NCBI GenBank assembly: GCA_034687125.1
Contig: JAQGBZ010000033.1
Location: 1-64,000, forward strand
DNA from: Neelides folsomi
Taxonomy: Eukaryota; Arthropoda; Collembola; Neelipleona; Neelidae
Length of the DNA: 64,000 nt
Direction: 5' to 3'
Part shown: positions 1 through 12,222 of the stretch, in pieces
Numbering within the stretch: position 1 is the first letter of the stretch
Layout: each line of letters begins with the position of its first letter
Translations under genes and position numbers: made by a program
The notes under the pieces: model-generated
Told to the model about the DNA's origin: nothing
What the model saw: the letters and a program-made list of their open reading frames with translations, nothing else
Database searches by the model: none

Positions 1-131
1 CTCTAGCAGCGATGAAGAATAATATTGTTGTAATTTGACGAAATAAATTTATATAAATGAACAATATTTTCTAAATTTTTTAATAAGAGCCCAGGCTCTT
101 AATCGAACAATAACGGTACATGTAATTTTAG

Positions 132-3100
132 AGTCTGGAAGGTTAGTTGCAACCAATACAAAGCGAGGATGGTCCAAGAGAGTAATGGTCGTAAGTGGAA
201 ACGATGTTGGACTAAAGGGAGAAATCATGTATTTCATTCGTCTCCACAATTACAACAAAATGAGCACGAAGAACATCAACGACGAAGTTTTCTTTGGAAC
301 TCTCGACTTAAAGGACCCAGATGAACCAGGAACAATTATAGACACCGTAGTCTATAATTTGTCCAAAATCTATTTAGAAAACTTGAAGGCGAGCACAAAT
401 TGGGTTCCACTTCTCGATCCAGAATTAGCATCTCGTGTTCGGCTCAAGTTTATCACTTCAATTGAACATTACGCTAACTTTTTGCAAGGTAATAAATATA
501 CAATCATTATTTTCTTATAAAGACTATTGGGAACACATTAAGGGTGCTCGTAATGATTAATGTTTTATGGGATTTATACAGAGTCTCGGAATGATATTGG
601 GAGCAGGTTAGACCTGAGAGCCATTTCCGACATGGACGAAGTGATGGATAAATTGAAGAGTTCTGATGAAGTCATTGAGGCGGCAAAGAACCCTGAATTT
701 GTGGTGAAAGTGGAACACACCGTCATTACCTGGTGCAAAAATATTGAGAAAGTCCTTGCTCTCTCCAAGCAAATGAGAAAGGAAACGGACTCAATGGGAC
801 CAATGGCTGAGTTGGCTTATTGGAGAAATTTACTTGCCAAAATGTGCTACATCATACAACAAGTCCAAGAATGGAAATTCATTAATTTGATTCAAGTTCT
901 CATTCATGCAAAGTCAAAAGTTTTAAGAGTAAAATCAATATAATTGCACTCAATTTTTTACCATTTCTAAAATTGAATACCTAATAAACATTTTAAGATG
1001 ATTGCTTGTTAAATATGAATTTAATGGAAATCTTTCAATTCAATTACAGCGATGGCGAGATGTAGATAGCAGGGTGACAGATGAATATCATGAAGCGAAG
1101 GATAATGTTCGCTACATGTACGCTTTGGAAAAGTTCTGTGAACCTTTGTACCAACTTGACCCGCCTGCAATGATTGAGCATATAAGTAGCATGATTTACA
1201 CCATACGAACAATTCACACAACTTCAAGATATTACAATTCTTGTGAGAAAGTCACTGCTCTTATGGTCAAGGTAGGTTGATTTTTACATTTAATTAGTTA
1301 AGTAATTGACTTCAATCAAAATAAATTAAAGAATTGGAAAATTAGAGAATCTCCATAAATATCTAATAAAGTCAAAGTCAGAATTACTTATAATAAATGT
1401 ATTTGAACAGATTAGCAATCAAATGGTAGCAGCTTGCAAACGTTATCTTACAAACGATAACACAGAAACAATTTGGAGCCAAAACAGAAGGATCATGGTT
1501 GACAAGCTAAAGGTATTAACAATAAAAATATTTTTATAAATATTATTAAAATATTTGATCGTAAGTTTCGTAAAGTAATAAATAATTTTTATCAGAAATG
1601 CATTCAACTTTACAATACTTATCGCGGGTGCTATGAACAAACAAAGAAAGAACTTGAAAGCAATTTAGAAGGAAAACGCTTCAACTTTTCTGCTAACCAC
1701 ATATTTAGAAGATTTGAGAAGTTTTGCGAACGACTTAAGAAAGTAAGTCTTTTGTCTCATTCACTCTCATTCCATTTACTTGATTAAAAAAAGTTAGACC
1801 CATTCAAGAGTAAATTTTCTCTAATTCTACTAAATTGACTTTCTTCATAAATATTGTAATAGATCATTGAACTTGTTGAAATGTTCGACATGTATCAATT
1901 TGTTCACGAATCTCATATTGACGGAATTGAAAAAATTTCGTCTCGTATTCGAATGGTTGAGAATGAATTGCTCGAGAAAACCTACGACACGCTCGATTTC
2001 CGAAATCCGAAATTTGATGATGATTATGCAGTGATCAGAGCGGACATTGATGAGATTCAAGAATCGCTCGAGAGATTCATGGATGAGAAAATTGACAATT
2101 GTGCCACTTGCATGCAGGGTCTTGAACTTCTTGAACGCTTTCGAAACTTGAGAAATAGATGTTTGGACATTGAGGGGAAAGAATGGTAACTAATATTCCT
2201 CAATACCTAGAAAAATTCTTCTTAATTGGTTTTGTTGATTAAAGGTACTTGTTCCAATTCTACCACAATGAAATCAGTATGCTTAAATCAATTTACGAGA
2301 CAGAAAAGAACGATACTCCTATTCCTAGAGGATTCCCTCCATTCGCTGGAAAGCTTGCATGGAGCAAACATCTTTTTAGGTTTCCTAATTGTATCTATTA
2401 ATATTTATTATGAAGGTTAGTTAAATATTGGTTTATATAATTAATTAATAATATATGGTACATATAATAGGTATTATGCTTTCTGAAATTCTAAATATGC
2501 TCAATAATAAAGGGAACCCAAAAAGATAATATCTAGTATATACTAAACACAAATATTAGTTTAATTGATTATTATTCAATTTATTAGACGACTTGAAAGG
2601 CCTATGCTTTGGTTCCAAGAAAAAACCAAGATATTAGATAAAGATGAAGCGAAACCAACAATTAAGCTTTATAATTCAGTAGCCAAAAAGCTCGTCTTTT
2701 ATGAAATTATCTTCCACGATGGTAAAATTTTAATAATTACAAAATGCATATACAAATTAAATCTTATATATTTATAACTTGGAATTAATTTTATCATTAG
2801 GATGGGTCAAGCAAAGTGCTTCTATTTATGATTCATTGGAAGCTCCAATTTTAACCCTAAGAGGAAATCTCAGACAGGGTACAATAATTAATTATATATT
2901 ATTATAATCGAACAAGACAAACAATCTGACAATTACAATTTCTATTTCGCCAACTAAATAATAAACGTAATATTTTATATACTATTCACATTTGCTTTAA
3001 AGTAAATATTGTTCTATATAATTATCAGAACTCGTCCTGAATTTCGACCCCTTTTTCCGTCAAATAATCGATGAGACTGAAATAATCAGGAAAATGGATC

Positions 3101-6100
3101 TATCAATCCCAGATCACTGTCTCATCACTTATTACAAACAAGACAAGTTGTTCGAGAAATACGAAAAGATCAAAGGTCTCCTTGAGAGATTCCTGACGAA
3201 CAAAGGGAAAATCACGACCGACTTAATGGTCTTGTTCCGTCCCAAGCTGAAGAAGGCAGAAAAGGCCTTCATGCCTGGAATTTCCAATATCAATTGGACG
3301 TCCCTGAAATGCGAAGAATACTTCCAATACATCACTGTCCACCTTGAAGAACTCGAAACCATTGTGGCCAAAGTGAATGACATCATTACCATTCAAATAA
3401 ATCAGTTCCTCTATGAGATATCTCACACCATGATGATCGACTACCCAGAAGTTCCCATGCCTATTGCTGAATACATGGATCGAACCCGCCACTACCAACC
3501 CATCGTTGCAAAAGATTTGGAATACAAGTCAAGGGCATGTGAATCGGCTGTCATTGAATTGATCAATACTTTATTAGCCGTTTGCGAAATTCCCGTTCCT
3601 GATGAACTTCTCTTCCATTGGCTCAACCCGAATATCTTTGATGCGAAAGTGGAGATTAATTTAAAAGATCCAACTCATCATGTCGGAGTGAAGCGAAAGT
3701 TTGATAGAGGTGGGAGAAAGAACGACGAGCTCATTGCTTCCCTTACCCAGAGTCAAAAGGATGAATTGAAAGCAATTCATGAAGAGTGCAGACATGTTTT
3801 CGCATTTTACAGCTCTAAATGCATTGAAGCTCTTCAAAAGGCCACTCGAGTTTCTTTAGACACTTTAAGAAGGCGCACGGAAGAACCACAAATTTCCAAA
3901 AGAAATCCAGAGAAAGTGACCAATAGAATTCCACTCTTTTCGGCTAATCTTGTCTTGACCATTCCTACAATTCAACTCAAGCCCACACTTGAAGACATTC
4001 AGATGATTTTAACAAAGAGTGTTAATATGATTGTAGAATGTCTCAAGCGTGTTGTAATTTGGGGACAAATACGTCGACAGTCTTTTGATGTAAATGCAGA
4101 GGAACCGTTTTATAAAGAACCTGATCAAATTGTCACAGAAGTCGTTCCCTATGCCAGACTTCAAACTGAACATGAGGAACTTACTCGTGGTCCGCAAATG
4201 GATAATTTTAATCCAAAACTCAAAAACTGTTTTAAACCGGTCATGGACTATAAAGGTAAACTGAAAATTACTGCTTTTTATCTAATTTGGACTTTCTACT
4301 AAATTGACTAAATGCGAATAAATATAAATATTTGCAATTACTTATTGTTCTTTTATGTTTTGGTAGATGTGAGCAAAATGATCCTGATGATGCAAACGGC
4401 GTGTATACAAGCAAAATCCAAAGTAAATGTCTTGATTAAAAAATACGTGACATTATTCAGCTATCTCTGGAAGGACACAAAAGATCAGGAGATTAAAGAA
4501 ATTGTGGATAGGAAACCTGTAATTACTGAAATATACGCAATCATGAAACGATATTCAGAAATTGAAGATGAAATCAATGAGATCGAAGGGAACAACCGAA
4601 TTGGTCCCCTTGAAATTGGAGTTGAAGAGCTGAAGCTTGCATTCAATATTGAAGTCAAACAATGGAAAACACAACTTTGCAAACTCCTTAATGAAGACTA
4701 CAAAACGAAGGCAAATGCACTTAACAAGTTCATTGAAGAAGTGAACAAAGATTTGAACCAGCCGATTAGAGATATGAACGACATCCGGGCTCTTATGAAC
4801 ACAATGGAAAGGATCAGAGAGAATTTTAGTGAGCAAGATTCAATCATCCGCCCAATTGAAGAATGCTATGCTTTCCTTGGGTCGCAAAACTATAAAGTTC
4901 CTGAAGATGAGTCAAATAGAGTTGATACTCTCAGATACAATTTTGATAAACTCCAATCCAAGGTAAGTTTTATAAATATTTTTATTTACCGAATGTTTTT
5001 GATTTGATTTTTTATTTGATTTGACAGTCACTAGAAGTCCAACTTAAAATATCGAGCATTCAAGAAGAGAATCGGAAAACACTCATGGAGTCAATTTCAA
5101 AGTTCCGAAGTGATCTCGTTGCATATGCCGCTAAATACAACAGGGCTGGGCCAATGGTCGTTGGAATTCCTCCACAAGAAGCATCTGATAGACTTGTTAG
5201 ATTTTATATTATTCAGTACTTTGTCAATTCAATGAAAGTATTTGTAAAGAATTTATCTCATTATACAAGTATGAATCGATTATTGTAGATAACCTTTCAA
5301 GACGCCTTCGATGAACTTAATGAACGTTACACAATGTGCAACTTCGGAGAAAAACTTTTCGGTCTTCAAGAGTCTGACTATCCATTGCTTAAAAAACTAA
5401 AAACAGAATTAGCTCTTCTTCAAAAGCTTTATGGTCATTAAGAGTTTTGATATTTTAGAGATAAATGTTGTACATTAAAAGTACATGGATCGTTTTTTCA
5501 GTGTTAACAATGTGTATACATTCATAATGAAATTATGATTCATAATATTTCATCCTATATTTAAAGGTTTGTATAACGAGGTTATAAGAAGCATCACTGG
5601 ATACTATGATGTCAAATGGTCAGAAATGGATGTCAAGAAAATTAAAAGTGAATTGACGGTAATAATCAATTCAATATATAATAATATGAACACATTTAAC
5701 ATTATTTAAGTTAAATAAATATTAAGGATTGTATTGTAATCTGACATTCATATTGCTCTTTATAACCGTGGCAGGAATATCAAAATCGTTGCAAAAAACT
5801 TCCAAAGGGACTCCGAAATTGGCCTGCCTATTTAAATCTTAAAAAGAAGATTGATGATTTCTGTGATCTTTGTCCACTCCTTGAGCTCATGGCAAACACA
5901 GCAATGAAAGATCGACATTGGGAAGCTATCAGCGCTATCACCAAATATCCTTTCGATGTCGACAATGAAAATTTCACCTTGAAACAACTTATGGATGCTC
6001 CATTGAAAAAGTTTTATCCACAGGTTGGGAAAAACAAAAATTAAAGTTGAATATAAATCCCAATAATAAACATTTTTCTACTGTAATTTCAATTCCATTT

Positions 6101-6782
6101 TCAATTTTTTAGATTGAAGACATTTGTCTTGGAAGCATCAGGGAACGGGAGATTGAAGGAATCTTGAAGCAATTGGCAGCAGATTGGCTTTTGATCAATA
6201 TGTCACTTGGGCAATATAAATTTAGAGGAGAATTGCTCTTGAAGAAAGAGGAAATGGGCGAAGTGATGAAGGAAGCGAAAAAGGCACTTAAAGCTCTCAA
6301 CGACATTTTCAAAGATAGATACAGTGGGCTTTACAGGACCAAGATCCAACTTGCGATCAACGAATACACAAACACGTTGAAGATACTCGAGTAATATTCA
6401 ATTCTCGCATATAATCCATTTATAAACATTTTATAAAAATGACTTTGATATTTTTGATAATCCTTTAATGGAAAATTTTAATAGACAATGGTTTGTCGTT
6501 CAAAAACAATGGATCTTTTTGGAAGTTGTATTCGGGGCTGGAGGAGATGTATCGAGAGCTCTTCCTCTCGAAGCTAAACGATTCAGAAATGTTGACAGAA
6601 GTTGGGTCAAGTTGATGAAGAGAGCTAAGGAAAACCCCATTGTCCTTCAATGCTGTGTGGGGGATGAAACGATGGCTCAACTCCTTCCGCACATGCATGA
6701 ACAACTCGAGATTTGTCTAGCAACTTTGAGTGGATTCTTGGAACATAAGTACTGGAGTCCAGTTGTTCCAACTCAAAAATGA
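132..6782 (+). CDS. Axonemal dynein heavy chain, DNAH5/DNAH8 type: stem and partial linker only (5' end outside window)
   Basis: Outer-arm dynein heavy chains move cilia and sperm flagella: the stem binds intermediate chains and partner heavy chains, and the linker joins it to the AAA+ motor. Seventeen exons: 132-488, 582-928, 1050-1271, 1411-1512, 1596-1742, 1863-2185, 2245-2379, 2588-2721, 2801-2878, 3029-4255, 4367-4962, 5028-5195, 5289-5433, 5567-5658, 5775-6023, 6113-6390, 6485-6782. All junctions are GT/AG and phases agree, giving about 1,631 residues. Stretches such as [23 protein letters not shown] and [17 protein letters not shown] match DNAH5/8 as I remember it, through DHC_N1 and into DHC_N2. 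Full family members run about 4,600 residues; this one stops at 6782 after ten unaligned residues, with no P-loop, AAA module or microtubule-binding stalk. The first about 110 residues lie upstream. The family call is firm; whether the product is functional is open. Confidence 0.9.
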
Positions 6783-6821
6783 ATTCTCATTCAAATCCTT
6801 CTTAAAATTTATATAAAATAT

Positions 6822-6847
6822 AATAAAATTTGGCATTAAATAATAAA
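6822..6847 (+). terminator. Poly(A) signals of the short dynein gene
   Basis: AATAAA occurs at 6822-6827 and again at 6842-6847, 40-65 bases after the dynein stop codon at 6780-6782. This suggests the short message ends here instead of running on to motor exons. The opposite-strand gene VPS26C has TTTATT (AATAAA on its own strand) between about 6890 and 6925, so the two convergent messages probably end within about 100 bp of each other. The hexamers are seen directly; their use is inferred. Confidence 0.5.
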
Positions 6848-6969
6848 CTAATTCGGCTCATAAAAATTGTAATAATTGGCAATAAAGTAATTTATTTAAA
6901 CGAAAATGTTTTATTTATCTTACTTTATTTAAAAGTACAAATAAATATTCTTTAGAAAATTAATAAAAT

Positions 6970-8902
6970 TTAAAATCTAGTTAATTTAATTGGAAAGTTT
7001 TCTGATTTGAAAAAATCGTTGGCAAAAATTACGACAAGGTTGATTTCAAATTCTAAATATAAAAAGAAGTCAAACTCAGTCAATAAATTCGCAATCACAT
7101 TAATACTCATAATGTTTAAGAATCGTAATTTGGTTTTATGATAATTTAAACTGAATAAGAATATAACCGATTTTGAAGTTTGTAGTAGAGAGAGTTGGAC
7201 AAGCGAAAAGTCTCGGGAAAATCATAAAGATTGGAATAGGAAGACCTTTGAAAACGTCTCCATCTCCTATCTGAATAGTTTGAATCTCCGATGCTAAAAT
7301 AGAAATATTTGTAATATTTACACATCTTGTTCTATTATATTTTACGTGAAAGCAAATCCAAACAAACTATCTTTTAAATACTTGTACTTGTTGAAGTAGA
7401 GTTATTAGGAACTACGGTACCATCTTTGGCAAAACCTTCAGCACAGCCACAAGTCTCAACTCTGACAAGTTGCACTTCAATAGATTTGATTGGAAATTCG
7501 CTCTTGTCAATAATGATTTCTCCAGTGAAAGGTTTAGAAATTGGACAAACAAGAGAGTCGATATGACCTGAACAAACAAAACAAGACCTAAGTTTATTAT
7601 ATTATCCAAACTCTCATTATTTTTAAGCTAATTTTAATGAATTTTATGGAATAGAAAATATGAATTTTTATGTGTAGGTAAAAGACCATGTGCCCTGAAG
7701 AAACCAAGTTTTGTTCCAATTTCACTCATCATCTCAAATCCAATTCGCTTCATATCTGCAGGTGTGAAGAGATCAAGGGAAGGAGAAGGAGGAATCTGCT
7801 GACCAGTGGGAGGACTCTGTCCATATTCAATAATAAACTCCGTCGTCTTTGCTAAACTATTTCCAATGAGGAATGAACGCTTGATCTCACATTTCAAACT
7901 ATATTGGACATTGATGAAAACACCTAAATCCATATAGAAAAAGATAAAACTTTCATTAAAAAAATATTCTAATAATCTCAGTAACAGTAACACCAATAGC
8001 ATACTCTCGCCGTGACGTCTCGCCTCGTTCAACGACGCGAGTTGATTATTTTAATATAAACAATTAACTATAATAATAAATAGGTAGTATAATATCAACA
8101 AAATTACAACCAACCGTGGTAAGTTTCATATAAAATTCTGTTATATTTGGCCTTTAGAGGAGCCTCAAATGAAATCTCTGTTTTTCCGCCTGCTAACTTC
8201 CCAGCTTTCACTAAATCAACTTGAAATGATAAAAGTTGAATGGGCTGTAAAACGTTATAGAACCTCGATTAAAACTGAATAAAGAACGTCGTTTCAGATA
8301 TTTTGTTAATTATTGTACATACTTTAACGGATTGATAAAATGACTCGAATATTCCAACAGTCTTTGCGCTCAGCTATATTTCAAATATTAACAATAAGCT
8401 CATAAAGTAACAGTAAGGAGACATTGACATATAATTATGAGTAAAATATTTGGTAATAAAGATATAAATCATGGCGTAATAAATACAAACAATCTGTAAC
8501 AGACTGAAAGTTTTTATCTATATTTAACTAGTTTAATAAAACAAGCATCCCATCATTAAAATCAAAATTTAAATACCTGAAGGTTGACTTGTCCCTCCAT
8601 GCTTAACCTGAAATATATTTGATATTTAAAAAAAACACTCTTTTAACCTCCTTTATTAACCTTCTTAATAAACTATTAAGTAATTAATATTTTAAACTTA
8701 CACAATGCCATCATGTTTCAGTTCATTTTTTGATGAAATTGTAACAATTCCTCGAATAATTTCCTGAAAATACAAATATAATAATTATTCATTTGTTACA
8801 AATAAAACTGTATAATTCTTGGATTAATTATATAAATTAACTCACATTTTCATTATAAACTTTACAATGTCGATTAAGGCGAACATCTAGAGTGATAACC
8901 AT
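6970..8902 (-). CDS. VPS26C: VPS26C, arrestin-fold subunit of the Retriever cargo-recycling complex
   Basis: VPS26C (DSCR3) joins VPS35L and VPS29 in Retriever, which with the CCC and WASH complexes returns membrane cargo from endosomes to the surface. Nine exons on the minus strand: 8846-8902, 8702-8763, 8577-8607, 8323-8373, 8115-8244, 7687-7923, 7421-7567, 7168-7293, 6970-7052. They join in phase to 307 residues, close to the 297 of human. Diagnostic runs include MEGQVNLQLSAKTVGIFESF, LYETYHGVFINVQYSLKCE, VQLVRVETCGCAEGFAKD and FMIFPRLFACPTLSTTNF, which separate it from VPS26A/B. The start at 8902 is the first ATG and fits the family N-terminus. The gene is convergent with the dynein fragment and divergent from MAX. 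Confidence 0.95.
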
Positions 8903-9453
8903 TTTTGAAAACAGATAGATTTAATATTCAAAATCAAAAGACTCAAATGACGGCAATATTCTTAAACTTTTACAATATAATTTTTTACTAACGAAAAAAT
9001 GAGAATTATAACAATTATAATAAAAATAATTAAACGAGGTTAACATTAAGCAAAATGTATTTCATTTAGTAATATATAAAATTGAATTAACTAGCGGTAA
9101 AAGTCACGTGTGAGTATGAAAGAGTCATCATGGACTACGCAAATGAATATAGGCATAACCAAAGGCTTCTTGTACTGATACCTGTATAGGAGATGGTGTG
9201 GTCATAGCACAAAGACCACGAGAGCGAAGATGCCGTGTTAGTGCTAAAGGAGCCGCCAACCCAGCTTCATCTCTTCCACAATTTGGGGATTTATTATATA
9301 AATACGAAGATCGTCACAATTAAATAGAGTTTAACCCTCGAGGTTAACCCACCTTGCCCTTCGGTTCGTTAAGTTTTAGCTGTCGACCATTCCCATTCCA
9401 CTGGCTACCTGAATTGAAGGAGAATAATTTGAAAATTATTCCAAGGACTTAAA
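8903..9453. promoter_or_regulatory. Shared VPS26C/MAX upstream region with a CACGTG E-box
   Basis: This 551-bp gap separates the start codons of two divergent genes. It holds a perfect CACGTG E-box at 9105-9110 in the context GTCACGTGTGA. MAX heterodimers bind CACGTG, and GTCACGTG is also the core of the lysosomal CLEAR element bound by MITF/TFE factors. The stretch 9105-9420 is less AT-rich than its surroundings and probably carries the MAX 5' leader. No TATA box is obvious. The E-box is seen; its function is inferred. Confidence 0.5.
9105..9110. promoter_or_regulatory. E-box CACGTG
   Basis: A perfect palindromic E-box lies about 345 bp upstream of the MAX start codon and about 200 bp upstream of the VPS26C start codon. 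It is a candidate site for MAX feedback control or for a TFE-family factor. Confidence 0.45.
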
Positions 9454-10388
9454 ATGAGTGGCGACGATGAAAGAGATATTGATATTGATAGTGAGGTGAG
9501 AAACGGAATTGAGTTGATAAATAAACACCTGTAATAAAAGGCATATCTCGATATCAATATTTATTTGATAATGTTTATAGGAGGATGACGATATGGGAGA
9601 AGATGACTTCAATGATAAATCCTTACTTTCCTCAGCATCTTCTAAACCAATGACCCAGGTTTGTTATTATTCAACACAATTATATTTTTGTAATCTGGTT
9701 CCATACCCGAGAATTATAATTATGAAGATGATTATTATGTTAACTAATAACTAACTAACTAAAATTAAATTTAAATTATTTAGGCTGAAAAGCGGGCTCA
9801 TCATAACGCATTGGAACGAAAGCGTAGAGATCATATAAAAGACAGTTTCACAAGTTTGCGAGATTCTGTTCCTACCTTGAACGGAGAAAAAGTTTCTAAG
9901 CGTGTGGTAATTTTCATAATATATTAATATTGGTATTATTTAATAATTAAGTCGAAAAATATTCTCTAACGATTTTTTTATGAATAAACAGTCAAGTCGA
10001 GCTCAAATTCTTAAAAAAGCTGCCGAGTACATTCAGTTTATGAGAAGGAAAAACTCAGCCCACCAGCACGATATCGAAGACCTTAAGAGACAAAATCACG
10101 TACTCGAGAATCAAAGTAATTTTAAAACTAAATTAATTTGAATGATTAAATCATGATTTATGATTATAACTATAATAATATAATTTTATTGATATAGTAC
10201 GATCTTTGGAAAGAGCGAGGCTAACGGGAAGTTTGCGATCTGCAAATGGAGATAAAAAAGGGAAAGGAGACGAAGACGATACGAACGAAGAGTTGACTAA
10301 CGGTGGGAAAGGAGATAAAGCACCTGCTTCTGCAAGCGGTAGTGGTGTCGCTACGAGGAAGTTGAAAACAATGAATAATTCTAAATGA
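9454..10388 (+). CDS. MAX: MAX, bHLH-leucine zipper partner of MYC and MXD proteins
   Basis: MAX dimerises with MYC, MXD/MNT and MGA proteins and binds E-boxes in the nucleus. Five exons, 9454-9495, 9581-9658, 9784-9906, 9992-10115 and 10198-10388, give 185 residues. An acidic N-terminus (residues 1-40) precedes the basic region, which has the DNA-reading pattern HNALERKRR, then helix-loop-helix and a zipper to about residue 130 ([10 protein letters not shown] and DIEDLKRQN match MAX closely). The C-terminal tail is rich in K, G, D and S and ends with a basic patch, as in MAX. Start: the first ATG, leading into [14 protein letters not shown], like the acidic start of vertebrate MAX. Length and layout are normal. 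Confidence 0.95.
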
Positions 10389-10706
10389 AAAGTCTCTAAA
10401 TTTTATTTATAAGAAAATATTAATTAAGCCAACTTGATAATTCGTGTATCAGGCATTTTCCATTTAACTACCGCTCCTTTGTATACTTTTATGACCAAGA
10501 CCAGAATTTCTTGTTTGATTTTTTAAACCTAATATAATTTTTCTATATTTTAAAATTAATCTATAGGATGTTTTTAGATAGTTAAATACATAAAATATGT
10601 ACTTATTTAACACTGTAAATAATTAGTTAAAAAACTATTTTAAATAGTTTATGTTTATCGATACACATACAAGAACAATTTTGAGAAGAAATATAATTTT
10701 CAGAAA
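10389..10706. other. Short tail-to-tail gap between MAX and Maelstrom
   Basis: AT-rich sequence with no open frame of note. It must hold the 3' ends of both convergent messages. I see no repeat or RNA gene here. Confidence 0.5.
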
Positions 10707-12222
10707 TTAAAAAGAATCTACAAAATCTAATTTTGCATTCAAATCGAGCTGTAAAATTCTTTCTTCCAGAAGATCTTTGCAGTTGTGTCGTTTGGTTGAA
10801 GAAGTGAATTGATGGATAAATGTTTCAATCAATATAAACATCTCGCGAATAACAATATTCCTAGAGCACTGCCTCACTTTTCTTGAAATCTCTTCCTTGA
10901 TATGAAAATCCGTTAAATGTTATAATAAACAAGATAATTAAAGTTAATGTAATTTAATAGCATTCCGAGAATGAAAGCGTAAAAATATATACTTGAAACG
11001 TGATCTCTTACCCTTTGATGGTATTTGCAAGCAAGTTCTTTGAGATACTCATATTCATTTGACTCTCTGAAAAGGGATACAGCCGCAGGTTTGTATGACA
11101 AAATCTTGAAATTCAGATTAATTTGAGAAAATTTCTTTCCAAGGCTCATAACCAACTTGGGCAATGGTAGAATATTTAGCTTGTAAAAGAAAAAGTTTGA
11201 AAACTCGTTTTGAAATTCAATGTCTATAAATTAATAAATTAATATTATAAAATATATTTAAGTTAAACTTGAGACATTTATAAAACATTTAAAATTTCAT
11301 TAAAATATTTAATTTGAAAGTAAATAGGTTTAAATGGGTTTAAATACCTTCAACATGGTCAATAAGCCATTTAAAACTTGAAACGCAAGGCTTGAGATCG
11401 CAATCCATTCCAAAAATGAACGTCTCTGATTTTCTAACATCACAATGGTTGTTTCTTTCAATAAACAATTTGATATTCTGGAGAATTTTTGTATACTTTT
11501 TATCTTCAGGAGAGAAATGATTTGATCCAGGTTTTGGCAATCCGGTAAACTTCATTGTTTCTTTTACTGAATAAGCATAGCCCAATGGATATGAAACTGA
11601 GAGTTTAAAAAATAATATGTATAACCATTATTATAAGAAATAACATAACATTATTTTTAATAAGATTATTCCAAAAGATTAATCAAATGCTCGAATGGCT
11701 ATAAAATAGAGTATTGTAATAGGTAATATACTCTACATGTATAAATAAATATAAACTCACCAGTATCAATAAGGGTCGAAAAGTCTTCAAGATATCCTTC
11801 ATTAAGCCTGAATGCAACAATAGCGAATTCGAGAGGAATGAAAATATTTTCAACGTGGTGATTAATGAAAACTTCACAAGAATGAACTGTTTTGACTATA
11901 AAAATGGTCTTTTGAGCGAAGTTGGGATTATTCACGAGCTCTTCGATTAGGAGGGTTTCCCTTTCTTTGTCTTCATTTGCTAACCTTTCTTGAATCTGGA
12001 TCTCAAGAAAGCTGTTAATAATTTAAAATACAATATTTTTCATTTTATAAATAACGATGAAATGAAAAATGATGTTATATTACATGACTTATATGGGTTA
12101 TAAAGTAGAGTTAGAGGATAAATTATATTAAATACATGATACCTTTCGCCAGTAACGGTAAATTTTTTATGAAGTTCCATTAAAATGTCTAAAATTAAGT
12201 TCGTCCACCGATATGATGTCAC
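10707..12222 (-). CDS. Maelstrom-domain protein without an HMG box
   Basis: Maelstrom acts in the germline piRNA pathway, in nuage and in transcriptional silencing of transposons. Its MAEL domain is an RNase H-like fold with a conserved Glu-Cys-His-Cys set. Five exons, 12143-12222, 11761-12011, 11348-11596, 11012-11223 and 10707-10895, give 326 residues. Family-like runs are PLEFAIVAFRLNEG (with the Glu), LIDTGVSYPLGYAYSVKET and, later, ACKYHQR followed by a Cys eleven residues after the His; this fits E...C-x2-H...C. The usual N-terminal HMG box (about 70 residues) is absent. Exon 1 encodes only MTSYRWTNLILDILMELHKK and a few more residues, and nothing HMG-like lies upstream before NRDE2. 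Assignment rests on the domain pattern and is fairly divergent. It lies head to head with NRDE2. Confidence 0.75.

Noticed and set aside
132-6782. Calling the dynein fragment a pseudogene
   Set aside because: All seventeen exons are open and in phase with standard splice sites, which argues against long neutral decay. A very recent loss cannot be excluded.
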